DNA of 64,000 nucleotides from Escarpia spicata (taxonomy: Eukaryota > Annelida > Polychaeta > Sabellida > Siboglinidae): positions 62,693,933 to 62,757,932 of the forward strand of contig OZ023205.1 in assembly GCA_963995525.1 (NCBI GenBank), read 5' to 3'. Made by a program: the position numbers and the translations under genes. This document shows, piece by piece, positions 19,709 through 28,860 of the stretch. The notes beneath the pieces were generated by a model, which did no database searches, was not told the DNA's origin, and saw nothing but the letters and a program-made list of their open reading frames with translations. Every line of letters begins with the position of its first letter. Within the stretch, counting starts at the first letter, position 1.

Positions 19709-20080
19709 CTACTTGAGTAGCACCTGTTTTAGCAAGGGTAGAAAGACCGCACCGGCCAAAGGTGCCAGCAGCGCCGACAGGAAACCACCGGTCTGTCCCC
19801 CGCCGCCCTGGTTGTTACCACGTAGCAAGATGCGACGTCTCCTCGCTGCCGGCGCGTCTCTCTGTGCCAAAGCGCGCAGATTTGTTTTGTACACACTCAG
19901 AGCGCGTCTCTGCGCGTCGGTCAAGGGCAGGTTCTTCTTCAATATGTTGTAGGCACACTCGGCTAGTGCACACAACAGATCGGCGTCGGCGTTTCTGATG
20001 ATGGCCCGTCTCAATTTCGTGCTCTTGTACCTGTTCAGCGTCTGTATGCAGAGGAGGTGTTTCTTCACGAGTTCGGACAT
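19709..20080 (-). CDS. Small Polinton protein with hydrophobic C-terminus
   Basis: 123 residues. A helical charged N-terminal two thirds (LNRYKSTKLRRAIIRNADAD, then CALAECAYNILKKNLPL), a basic patch (ARRRRILLRG), a Gly-rich linker, and a hydrophobic C-terminal segment of about 20 residues beginning GGFLSALL. This layout recurs in Polintons as a short protein near the ATPase. It could be membrane-associated; no catalytic motif. Confidence 0.7.
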   Translation of the reverse strand: MSELVKKHLLCIQTLNRYKSTKLRRAIIRNADADLLCALAECAYNILKKNLPLTDAQRRALSVYKTNLRALAQRDAPAARRRRILLRGNNQGGGGQTGGFLSALLAPLAGAVFLPLLKQVLLK

Positions 20081-20137
20081 GCTGTTGTCTTCACGATCAT
20101 ACTGCGACTGAAGGGACGAGGCGTGCGCGCGGACGTC

Positions 20138-20754
20138 TTATACTCTGGGTTGGTACACGTACTGGACACCGTCGTCCGGATGGACGCCCGTGCGCAGACG
20201 CATGTCGTCGGGCGTGTCCTGTTTCAGATCGACGAGGAGATAACCGTACGGAGGTGCCGTGGCGTCTCGGAACGCTTCCTGTACAAACTTCAGGCGTCCG
20301 GATACATCTGTCGCGCCAAGTGTCCGATCTGTGACGCGTCGCGAGGATTCTTGAAGACTACCATGTAGTGCGCGTTCAGACTGATCGTGCGACTCTCCTT
20401 GTTCTTCGGAAACAGGTTCTGCACGAGATACAGTACGGACGTGTTCTGGTGATGACTCTTTTTCGTGAACAAGGTCGTGACCCGTTCGTCCGTTTCCGCC
20501 ATCAGATCATCGATGACCACGAGGTTACGCGTCGACGCATCGAACGCACCACTCGGCAAGCCTTCCTCGAAGCGTACCAGGTCGTTGTCGACGTAGGCAC
20601 TCTGCCATACACCGTAACACCACGTGATCTTCTCTGGAGGCGGATCGATAATCGTCGCGGCGTGACGTAGCAGACGCATCACGAACGTGCTCTTACCGCA
20701 TCCCGTCGGACCCGCGACGATACAGGTGAAGGGGTGTTTCCATCGCGTGTCCAT
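20138..20754 (-). pseudogene. FtsK/HerA-type genome-packaging ATPase, frameshifted
   Basis: Walker A is GPTGCGKST (about residues 15-23) and Walker B is LVVIDDLM (about residues 78-85), as in Polinton packaging ATPases. The frame ends at a TGA at 20290-20292, while the expected C-terminal part (with PPYGYLLVDLK) continues in another frame to TAA at 20138-20140. A one-base change near 20290 separates them. It starts immediately after the stop codon of a tiny membrane-protein gene. Confidence 0.9.
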
Positions 20755-21345
20755 CTAGTAGCCGCCGTTCGACACGTTGTCCGCTGTGCTGTTAGATACT
20801 ACGACACCTCCACCACACCAACGAAGGAAGGGATCGCGGAACAAGACGTACAAGACGTACAGGTACAGACCGAGTAGTCCCACAATTTGCCTCCTACGCT
20901 CAGGACAGCAACATCATTACAAGTGTTTAAAATACTTTTGAAGACTCACCTATTTAAACAAGCGTTTTTATAATTCACCGACTAGGACATTTTATGTACT
21001 TTCTATTGATAAATGTATTTTTTTTTAAATTAGTTTCTTAACATATTTATGTTTATTCTTCTTGTATAAATGAATGTATTTCTAGTAGTTTTTATAAATG
21101 TCTTAATTTATGTAAACGCTTTTTTAATGATCTCTCTTTTTTAGTAACTATATTTAAGTTAATGTTATATTTTTTACATATTTATTTCTTAATTAGCATT
21201 TCTTTTTATGTAATATACTATTATATACGTGTGCATGTATGTAAAGCGCCCGAGGGCAATTTTAATTGATTGGGCGCTATATAAGTACTTTTATTTATTT
21301 ATTTATTTATAGTGCTACAGCTACGACCGTTCCCGTCCGTGACAT
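20755..21345 (-). pseudogene. Tiny membrane protein split by LINE insertion
   Basis: The minus strand has an ATG at 21343-21345 followed by about 12 open codons up to the LINE boundary (21309). Beyond the LINE, from 20886 down to TAG at 20755-20757, the frame reads a hydrophobic helix (GLLGLYLYVLYVLF) and a short polar tail. The TAG directly precedes the ATPase ATG. Before the insertion this would have been one short single-helix protein. Reading of the two halves as one gene is inference from frame, hydrophobicity and position. Confidence 0.6.
20887..21308 (+). mobile_element. 5'-truncated LINE tail inside Polinton B
   Basis: Begins with the end of a LINE ORF (LPPTLRTATSLQVFKILLKT, then HLFKQAF and stop), a C-terminus common to jockey/CR1-type elements. 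An AT-rich 3' UTR follows, then a hairpin GCGCCC...GGGCGC (21246-21276) and a TTTA repeat tail. There is no obvious target duplication. It inserted after Polinton B did. Confidence 0.8.
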
Positions 21346-21499
21346 GCTGCGCTATGACTATCGATTGCGTGGTATCTGACTAAATAGTGTAATTTTTTTC
21401 GTGTGTCTCCCACCTACTAACCGCGTGACAGCTAGAGGCGCCTATAACCCCAACTGACGTAGGGGCGCATTTCCTCATCGTGTCAGCAGTGGTTCGGTG
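21346..21499. other. Polymerase 3' spacer holding a repeat unit
   Basis: Contains the 52-bp unit at 21427-21478 (GGCGCCTATAACCCCA, then CGTAGGGGCGCATTTCCTC) that recurs at 25503-25554. Confidence 0.6.
21427..21478. repeat. Intergenic Polinton repeat, unit 1
   Basis: GGCGCCTATAACCCCA, a 6-8 base variable centre, then CGTAGGGGCGCATTTCCTC. It lies directly 3' of the polymerase gene. Unit 2 (25503-25554) lies directly 3' of the 25560-26111 gene in the same orientation. Confidence 0.75.
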
Positions 21500-24400
21500 T
21501 TACACGTCCACCGGACCCGTGGTGATTCCGTCCTCGTTGACCACGCGCTTGGCATAGAAGTAGGTCAACGCCGCGCGTTCCTGGGTGTACGTCAGCACGG
21601 ACGAGTGATTGACCCGGAACCCACGGTTCACTCCGCTTCAACTACGGCGACTGGTCAGCACGTCCAGGAACGCCTGCTTGTCGATGGCGTTCAGTCGTTT
21701 GTTCAGTCCTTTGGTGGTGTATTTATCGACCGTACCCGAACAATAGTAGGTCGTGCTACACAGTCCCAGGAAACAGTCGCCGGACCATTCGACCTTGAAG
21801 AGTCCAGGTGTTCTCTTGTCGTACGCCTTGCGCGCCTTGCAACACGTCTCGGTGCCGTTCCCCGGACGTCCGGATAGTCGACAGCGTATGTAGTCGTTCC
21901 GATGATCGTCGCAACATTCGGACGGTAGCCATTCGGAGCGGTGACGATAGTAGTGGTCACGTAGTGCCGGGGTCACGAGGTCGTCGACGGACTCTCCGGC
22001 CAGAACCAAATAGGCGCTATCCGTATCGGTTTCGCAGTACTCGAACAGCGGACGATCCACGTACCTGACCATAAAGTCGTAGTAGAACTCCAACATGCGC
22101 AGTTTGGCCCACAGCAACACGAAGAATCCCACGTGCGTAGGCAGAGCGTATTTGACGGTACGCTTGTGCATTTCGATCTCGTACGCATCGGTGGCGACGA
22201 CGTCGAGTTGACGGAAGCGACGATTGTTGATCGCGGACGATGCGCTCTTCTCCGTGCAGTAGGTGACTTCGCGGTGCTTATCGACGTTGGTGATAAATTT
22301 CCCATAGGAAGAATTGCCCATAAGTTTGTTGGTATCCGCGATCATGGCCTTGTCGGGATGGGCGTCTCCTTCGCGACGTGCAGTGGACACCGCCTCGCCG
22401 AATCGTCGGAAGCAGGCGACCGGTGTGTACTCGATGACCTGGTAGACGTGCGTCACCTCGAGTCCGTGCGCGAGGTACCATCGCAAGAGAGGTGTGGCGA
22501 GCAAGATCTTATCCCCACGATAACTCCCGACGAGCATGCGACGCGGAGTCGCCATGATATCGTGTTCTTCGGCGTAGCGACGCATGAACGGTCCGAGGTC
22601 GTCGCGGGTCAGGTGAATGTTCTTGAAGATGGGCTGCATCTCAGCAAAGTGTGCGCGCAGGACCTCCGGTACACGTATGTCGCACTGAATCATACCGAAC
22701 ACGCTACCGTTGCGCACCCCTGTCAGGATCTGTTGTGTCGTCATTTTCCAGCGCACGTGTCGACGGCGTTGCCGAACGTCCAGAAACTGTTTCACGCACG
22801 GATCGCGTCTCGCGACCTTCCACTCGCATTCCCACAACTCGACGACACTCACAAAGTGTCGAAGATAGGCCGTGTTCTTTTGCGTTTCGGCGAGCAGTTG
22901 CGTCATGGGTTTCCCGTTGACCTCGTTGACCTCACGACCGGTACACGGACAACCGTGATAGTAGCACCCGTGAAATTGATAGGCCGTCTTCGTTTCGCTG
23001 CACCAACCGTCCACCGATAGTTTACCGATGCGCTTCTCTCGACCGTTGGTCTGGTGACGTGTGGCGAGTCCCGTGCTTTCGGACTCCCACGTCATCCATT
23101 CGGCAGCCATCTGACCTGTGGGCTGTGCCGCTTCGGGTCGGAACTCCTTCTCTTCCCGTCCTCATGTGTACCATCCCGTTGGCATATCTTGCGATATCGA
23201 CCACAGATACAATGCATTCGCATCATAGCCAACGATGGACTGACACGTTCGAGCCGCATCACCGTAGTCGTTACGACGTATCTTCGTGACCCCCTTCTCG
23301 TGGTGTCTGGTGAAGATGAGTGACGGTCCTCCGACGATGTTCTCTCTGACGAGCTGGTGAAGCCAACCGTACAATTGACCCATGAGAGTTTTGTAGGGAT
23401 TGGTCGGTTTTCGCCGTGACTCGTTGTCGTCTCCTTCTGCGGCGGATGCCTCCTGTTCGTCCCACGTCGTGCTAGCCTCCCCGATTTCGCGTAGTGTGCC
23501 CTCGTAACTGTCTACGATGGCGTCGTAGGCTGCTTCACTCATCGTCTGAAGGATACCCATCATGTCGGCTACCAACTTGTTGCTGTCACCATCCGTGATC
23601 AGACATTGTACCTGTTCGAATCCGGGTACGTTACTCGCCAGGGACACGCTCAACGGCACGTGACGAGCCACCCAGTGGACTTTGGCGCTGTCCGACGGAA
23701 GCTGTGACGTATCGAACCAGGACTCGAAGTCGAAGGTGGCGCGATACGGATAGTAGCGCAAACACTCGGTAACGTGAATGTTTTCGTCATCCAAGCACTG
23801 GAAGACTGTCGGCGACGGATGGTAGACACCACCGGGATAGATCTTTCACACACCTCCCGTACACCCGCGCTCGTGTCTCTCTAGATGGTATGCGTCTTTC
23901 CATAGCGCGTCGCCACACTTCCTACATCGATAAGAGTGACAGTACATGTTCACGTCTTGTATGTAGGAACAGTGTGTCTCGTGAAGATTGACGTACATCG
24001 TTTAGGGATAGTGACACAAGGACCGGCGTACGAGTTCGGCAGTCGCCTTTCCACCTTCTTCTTCCGGTTCGACGAGCTTGTAGACGCACACGTTGGTCTC
24101 AAAGGTGGTCTCGATGCGATAGAGATCGTCCATTGTCACTCCGTTAAAGTCTTTCATTGGCACTCCGTCACGGTCGTACTTCGCGTAGAGTAGCTTCACG
24201 GCGGGTTCCAGGTGGTGTCGGTCGCATCCACGATGCAGAGCCAGACACCGGAAGAAACACAGATTGTCGGTGTACTTCCTGTTGTGATCGGTGTCTCTTT
24301 CCAATCCGATGACGGCTTTGTTTCGTTTGATGTAGCTCGGTAGTGTGATATCCACACATCCTATCGGGTGATCTACGATGTGATTGACGAAGAAGGTGAC

Positions 24401-25253
24401 ATTCGTGACCACCTCGCATACCCATTGACTGTCCGGACGCTGATTGATGACCCACTGCAGCACGTCTGTTTCTCGGATACGTTCCAGAAACGCATCAAAG
24501 TCTGCAGTGTTTGTGATCAGACACGGTTCGTCGAGGTAACGTCCGCAGCAGTTACAAGACGAATGATAATACCTGTACCTGTTCGTGGTCTTGTTTCTTA
24601 GAACAAACCCATAACTAAGATTAATCTTAAAGGCGTGCGTCTGTCCGCGGAACATGATCTTCAGTGACGGTTCAAGGGCGCTCGTGTCCAGTGTCGATAC
24701 TCTGTAATTATACCTGGATTGCACGGGTCCTCTAGCCACGTGGGTTCGGATGGTCATCCAGTGATCTCGGACGACGTCTCGTAGTTCCCTCGATAGAGTA
24801 TCGGCGAAGGGGAGTCGGGGCGGTGGTTGTATCGGGTCGTCATCGTCGGCACTCACACGTGGTCGCTCTGTGCATCTCGCTCGTTTGCGTAGGGGTGGGT
24901 CGCTCGCTTCCGCACGTCGGCTGCATACCGACTTCATATGATGTACCAGGTTGTCACGTCTCGTGAACTCACGTGCACATCTCTCGCAGCGGTGTAGTGT
25001 TTTTTTGTGAGGTGTCACAACCCTTCCTGTTGTGACGTAGCAGGTTGCCACGTCTCGTGAAGTCTCTTCCACATCTCGAACAGGGGTGCCTAGTACTTTT
25101 TGGTGGTTCGCCAGATGGCACCACTCGTGGCGGTGGTTTACTGTAAGCATGATCGTCGTCGTGTGTTGATGTATGCGTTTGGTCTATGTGGCGTTGTATG
25201 TCGGCGTGTGTATCGAGCACGAGACCACAGTGACGACACGTGTGCTGCTTCAT
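21500..25253 (-). pseudogene. Protein-primed family B DNA polymerase (Polinton), multiply broken
   Basis: About 1,250 codons. The N-terminus has three C2H2/C2HC fingers (CRHCGLVLDTH, CSRCGRDFTRRG, CERCAREFTRRD) and a further Cys/His cluster near 23900. The exonuclease motif has FDFESW (about 23735). Polymerase motif A is DANALYLW, motif B is KLMGNSSYGK and motif C is ETDTDSAY. Breaks: a frameshift at a T7 run (25000-25006), and in-frame stops TAA 24002-24004, TGA 23846-23848, TGA 23162-23164 and TGA 21638-21640. The final stop is TAA 21500-21502. All four stops lie in one frame with no indel in over 3 kb, so the damage is mostly point mutation. Confidence 0.95.
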
Positions 25254-25330
25254 CGTCTACCTACAACTGAAGGATAGGAGATCCTTGTACGCGTCTATAT
25301 ATCCTAGTGTGACGTCATAGGAGCTTGTAT
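25254..25330 (-). promoter_or_regulatory. Polymerase promoter: TATA box and CRE
   Basis: On the minus strand a perfect TGACGTCA (25310-25317) is followed by ATATATAG (25295-25302), about 42 bp before the ATG at 25253. TGACGTCA is the CREB/ATF site. The spacing fits a short-leader polymerase II promoter. Confidence 0.6.
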
Positions 25331-25559
25331 GAGTGTGCGTGTATATAGACGGAGGGGAGGGGTATGTATTCATCGATCGTAACGAGCTATGACAAGAACA
25401 ACATACACCGGATTCCTGGATTACATACATACATACATCTTTATTCATTGAATTATACAGTAAAAGCGAGTATAAGAAAGCTAAGCTAAGCGCCTACAGC
25501 GACAGACAAGCGGCGCCTATAACCCCAGCTATAGCGTAGGGGCGCATTTCCTCTTGTCG
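25331..25559. other. Spacer with poly(A) signal and repeat unit 2
   Basis: Minus-strand AATAAA at about 25440 (TTTATT on plus) fits the end of the transcript of the 25560-26111 gene. Repeat unit 2 is at 25503-25554. A CATA run lies at 25426-25438. Confidence 0.6.
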
Positions 25560-26111
25560 TCACTGCAGACGCTTCTGGAGTGAGTCCGTAATGTATGCGA
25601 CGTGTTCAGCGGACTCGATGTTCCGCGCAAGTTCTCTGCAAATCGTATGCACGGCCGTATCGAGGCTACATCTTTTGGTGACGAACAGGACCGCAGCTAA
25701 ACTCTGGATATTTATTTCCAGGTCCTGTACGCCACCGAACAGAACCGGGTATGTCCACGGCATCGACGTGTCCGTTTTCGACCACACGATATGTCCATCG
25801 GCGGCCATATCGAGGGTCGAGCAATCCGTCCGGAGTGCCTCGTATTCGGATGTATCGTCATCACAAGTCATATCCAATGACTCGTCGGATGGTGGTGGTG
25901 GTGGTGGTGTTGCACACTCACACGTCATTTGCAGAGCCGTCACGTGACGCTGGGCGTTTAGGTGCGTAAGGAGAGTCTGTCGCAGTGGGGTGTGGTGACG
26001 GCGTCTTTTTCTAGGTGCCCACTCTAGCGGCTTCTCATCATATGATCTTTGAATGAGATCTAGTCCGCTAGAGGGAGCATCGCTGACCTGACAACACAAT
26101 AACAACAACAT
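25560..26111 (-). CDS. Unknown accessory protein with basic cluster
   Basis: 183 residues if started at 26111, but the first codons (MLLLLCCQ) read through a good splice-acceptor-like sequence (TTGTTATTGTGTTGTCAG, end near 26089), so translation may really come from an upstream exon. Features: a basic cluster PRKRRRHH (possible nuclear signal), a run of six prolines, an acidic Ser/Asp segment and a helical C-terminal third. The 26111 ATG overlaps the preceding stop (TAATG). No family recognised. Location among right-end accessory genes suggests an early gene. Confidence 0.6.
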   Translation of the reverse strand: MLLLLCCQVSDAPSSGLDLIQRSYDEKPLEWAPRKRRRHHTPLRQTLLTHLNAQRHVTALQMTCECATPPPPPPSDESLDMTCDDDTSEYEALRTDCSTLDMAADGHIVWSKTDTSMPWTYPVLFGGVQDLEINIQSLAAVLFVTKRCSLDTAVHTICRELARNIESAEHVAYITDSLQKRLQ

Positions 26112-26953
26112 TAGCAGGGTGTTTCCTCGTCCAACAGAGGTATACCGCGCACACGCAGGATGGCTTGCACACGTGTTATGAGGTCACGTGCCCGCTTCGG
26201 TGTGTCCACCATAAACCTGTAATGGTGTACTGCATATCTCACATTGTCTTGGATCAGATCGCTACGTACCAGGTAGATGACATTTGTCTCACTTTCGAAA
26301 GTGCGCCACAATTCGTTGCTCACGAACCGAACGATAGCATCGCGTGCTACCAGGGTCATCTCGGAGCGCCAGACCTGCCTTCCCGCCTCCTCCTCCGTGT
26401 CGTCTTGTAGGTACCAGGGCTGCGGCGCCTTCGGTGATCCGTCTTCCGTCTCATCCGACACGGTTATACCACGACTACGGAGACTCGTTTTCACTCGTGA
26501 CACGACATCACGAGCAAACCACGGTGCGCGCGATTCGCACACCAAATCGGATACTGCCATATCAAAGGCATGAAATATACGCGAACGATCCACTTTATAC
26601 ACGTCTTCGTGAACGTTCGCGTAGCGAAGGTACAGTCCTTCGGCTACCTGACGAATGCATGCAGTGGTTATAGCGGCTATAAATAAGTCGTCATCTATCA
26701 TGTGCTCCGCTCGTTTCTGAATTGCATTCACTCTCTCTACTGCCCCCTGTAATTCACTAGGTCTCCGACTCTCGTCGTAGTCAGACCAATCAGTATCAAA
26801 ATCACCATCGTTAGCAACATCATCATTATCCTGATCACTAGACCATGAACATGACCCCACGTGAATGACACTTGCCTCGTCATTGAATGACAGTCGACGT
26901 TTCACGCCACGCACGGGGGTTGACAGAACTGCCTCGGATGACCGAGGAGGCGT
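26111..26953 (-). CDS. Unknown accessory protein with an internally repeated helical domain
   Basis: The longest M-like start is a GTG at 26914, and the frame is open further to an acceptor-like TTGTAG ending near 26954, so an upstream exon is likely. The N-terminus has KRRLSFNDE and a very acidic Ser/Asp stretch. Two similar helical domains of about 85 residues follow. Each has an alpha-helical block, a DxxxY/DNVRYAVHHY-type centre and an ending LRSRGITVSDE or LRVRGIPLLDEE. No known family is recognised. A third helical segment in the neighbouring 25560-26111 product may be related. Confidence 0.6.
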   Translation of the reverse strand, partial: TPPRSSEAVLSTPVRGVKRRLSFNDEASVIHVGSCSWSSDQDNDDVANDGDFDTDWSDYDESRRPSELQGAVERVNAIQKRAEHMIDDDLFIAAITTACIRQVAEGLYLRYANVHEDVYKVDRSRIFHAFDMAVSDLVCESRAPWFARDVVSRVKTSLRSRGITVSDETEDGSPKAPQPWYLQDDTEEEAGRQVWRSEMTLVARDAIVRFVSNELWRTFESETNVIYLVRSDLIQDNVRYAVHHYRFMVDTPKRARDLITRVQAILRVRGIPLLDEETPC

Positions 26954-27022
26954 CTACAACATACGGCAGAACATCATAGTATCAAATAGGTAGACAAACA
27001 GAGACAACCTCTAGGAACAGGG

Positions 27023-27059
<37 letters not shown>

Positions 27060-27264
27060 TCCGTCTGGGGGCGTCACCTACTCTTTCGTTACTGTCAGGT
27101 GGCGCCTCTTACAGGAGTTAGGAACAGCCTCTCTCTATACTCCGTCAGACGGCGCCACCTAACAGTGAGTCACTGTCAGTTGGCGCCTCTTACGACAGTT
27201 AGGAACAGGACCTCTCTATACTCCGTCAGAAGGCACCACCTGAGTCGCTGTCAGTTGGCGGTTC
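26954..27264. repeat. SSR and tandem GGCGCC/CTCF-like repeat block
   Basis: (CT)n then (TA)n at 27025-27058. After that, units of about 80-90 bp carry CTGTCAGGTGGCGCCTCTTA, GTTAGGAACAG, CTCTCTATACTCCGTCAGA and GGCGCCACCT motifs, in three decaying copies. CTCF-like cores face both ways. Confidence 0.65.
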
Positions 27265-27759
27265 TTACGAGTGGATTATTTCCAGTGCTATCACGGTATA
27301 ATTTTGATACCCTGCCTTTCTTGTCTTTCTAATTGTCACCCTAGCCTGTTTGCCACGTAGGACATTCAGTGACTGGTAGCGTTCGTCGCCGGATTTAAGC
27401 GACATATAGTCGCTTGCTGTCATTCCTCCCACGACCTCCTGTACTAGCTGGTCAAATCCTGTTGCCCACACTTAATTGCCCTTGTGATCAGCGAAAAGCA
27501 ACCCCGTAGCATGCTTGTAAACGGCAGTTCCCTTCTGACGCCCGTGCACCGGACATATACTGACGTTATGGTGCCCTCCTTTCGTCGTTTCAAGAAGAAC
27601 TTTCCGATTACATATTTTACATGCCGGGTAACATACGTATTCGGGGGACAGAGCACATGTTACTAGTGTCAGTGGACGAGCAAATGCGTACGTTCCGTCA
27701 CTTACTTGTTCGAGTTCCGACAGGAGCATTTCCTCGTTGTTAAAGTTGGATGTCGCCAT
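27265..27759 (-). pseudogene. RPA-like ssDNA-binding (OB-fold, zinc) protein, nonsense-broken
   Basis: Contains a tyrosine-rich strand followed by YPACKICNRKV and ICPVHG, a Cys4/His-type zinc site resembling the DNA-binding domain of the large RPA subunit. A C-terminal OB-like segment (KQARVTIRKTRKAGYQNYTV) follows. An in-frame TAA at 27472-27474 splits the gene into 95 and 69 codons. RPA-type proteins bind single-stranded DNA in replication, fitting a self-replicating element. The family call is from motif pattern only. Confidence 0.6.
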
Positions 27760-27841
27760 CTTGTCGTGCAGGTATCGGTGAAGAGCTTCGAACGGCAGCG
27801 AGACTGAGAGAGAGTGTTTGTCCTGTTAGATTTACCGTGGG

Positions 27842-27849
27842 TTTATATA
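27842..27849 (-). promoter_or_regulatory. TATA box of RPA-like gene
   Basis: TATATAAAC on the minus strand, about 85 bp before the ATG at 27759. Confidence 0.5.
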
Positions 27850-27878
27850 CAATTCAATCCCTCCAGGGATCGAGCGCG

Positions 27879-27921
27879 TGACACCCCTAGATGATGCTAT
27901 CGCGCCCCTGGGTGTTCACAT
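27879..27921. repeat. Direct repeat flanking NADAR gene, copy 1
   Basis: GTGACACCCCTAGATGATG then CCCCTGGGTGTTC. Copy 2 at 28680-28722 reads GTGACGTCCCTAGATGATG then TCCCTGGGTCTTC. The two bracket the NADAR gene in direct orientation, about 0.8 kb apart. Confidence 0.6.
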
Positions 27922-28001
27922 CTTATCGTGCGCGTGACCTTATCTCTCACTCTCCCGTACTTTGTCACCGCGTGGCCGCCTGTCTGTTTTTAATGGGCGC
28001 C

Positions 28002-28490
28002 TTATGTAAGCCGTATAGAGCGCTGTCTAACGAAGTCTCTCACCTGCATAAGTATCACACCGAGTATATTCTTACCTGGTTTGTTACGGTTTGAGCTCTT
28101 ACCCCAATACCCCTCTGCACTGGGTACATTCTCAATAAGTCGTGCGTCACCTGTAGCCAACAAGCGTTGGCGTAGTTTAGAGGCACAAAACTTGACGGCT
28201 ACTATAGCGTACATCACGCCTCGACGTTGTGACAGCCATGAAACGACTCGATCGGGTGTCCAACGAATGCTTTTACTCCAGTATTTCGCCTGTATTCCAG
28301 TGCGCGCGGTCTGAATCTTTCTCGCTGTGTTCTCGTCGTGAAAATGTCTAGCTTTTTTAAACTGATATGCTGCTTCTGTACAAGTAAAGACTTCGCCCCA
28401 TATATGTATCTCGCACGGATAGAAATTCGATAGGAAGTGACCAGCACCCCTGAATTGTATATTCAAGCTCTTGACCACCATATGTTTCAT
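28002..28490 (-). CDS. NADAR-domain protein (YbiA/DUF1768-like)
   Basis: 162 residues spanning a full NADAR domain: FLSNFYPCEI near residue 20, TCTEAAYQFKKA (about residues 37-48), a central VMYAIVAVKF, then LRQRLLATGDARLIEN and YWG...GKNILG. These are the family landmarks. Some NADAR proteins have been shown to remove ADP-ribose from guanosine; others act on riboflavin intermediates. The frame is intact. It may counter host ADP-ribosylation or act in NAD metabolism; both are inference. Its first codons (MKHMVV) offer two Met starts. Confidence 0.85.
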   Translation of the reverse strand: MKHMVVKSLNIQFRGAGHFLSNFYPCEIHIWGEVFTCTEAAYQFKKARHFHDENTARKIQTARTGIQAKYWSKSIRWTPDRVVSWLSQRRGVMYAIVAVKFCASKLRQRLLATGDARLIENVPSAEGYWGKSSNRNKPGKNILGVILMQVRDFVRQRSIRLT

Positions 28491-28679
28491 CGCTGACCAC
28501 TCACAGAGTTCTTTTCTTCCGACTGTATTGTTAGCGTTCTGATAAGGCGCATTCCATTATCGTCTAATTGGCATCACGCGCTTATCACCAGCTGGTCCCT
28601 CCGTCATATGACTGGTATCGGTTTGTACTTTACCACTTCGACATTTTCTATAACCGCGTTGTTAACCAGGCATCGTCCA

Positions 28680-28722
28680 GGTGACGTCCCTAGATGATGT
28701 CGTCATACGTCCCTGGGTCTTC
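28680..28722. repeat. Direct repeat flanking NADAR gene, copy 2
   Basis: Partner of 27879-27921. It lies between the NADAR start and the promoter of the three-exon gene. Confidence 0.6.
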
Positions 28723-28810
28723 GGTGCTTTTCATACCCCGGTATATTTCCACTCCACAGTGTGTCTCACAAGTTGTCTTCATAGTGTGTCTGCATACGTA
28801 TGCTCTATCT

Positions 28811-28819
28811 ATATATATA
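28811..28819 (+). promoter_or_regulatory. TATA box of three-exon gene
   Basis: TATATATAC 42-50 bp before the ATG at 28861. Confidence 0.6.
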
Positions 28820-28860
28820 CCGGCTCGTTTGTTACATTCTTCATCTCATTCACAATTGCT

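Noticed and set aside
13909..20754. Plus-strand ORFs opposite the capsid genes (for example 15136-15354, 16609-17082, 18311-18631)
   Set aside because: They are mirror frames of well-conserved minus-strand genes and have no features of their own.
22133..23020. 295-codon plus-strand ORF inside the polymerase region
   Set aside because: Antisense to motifs A-C of the polymerase and no recognisable domain; low stop frequency follows from GC-rich codon use.
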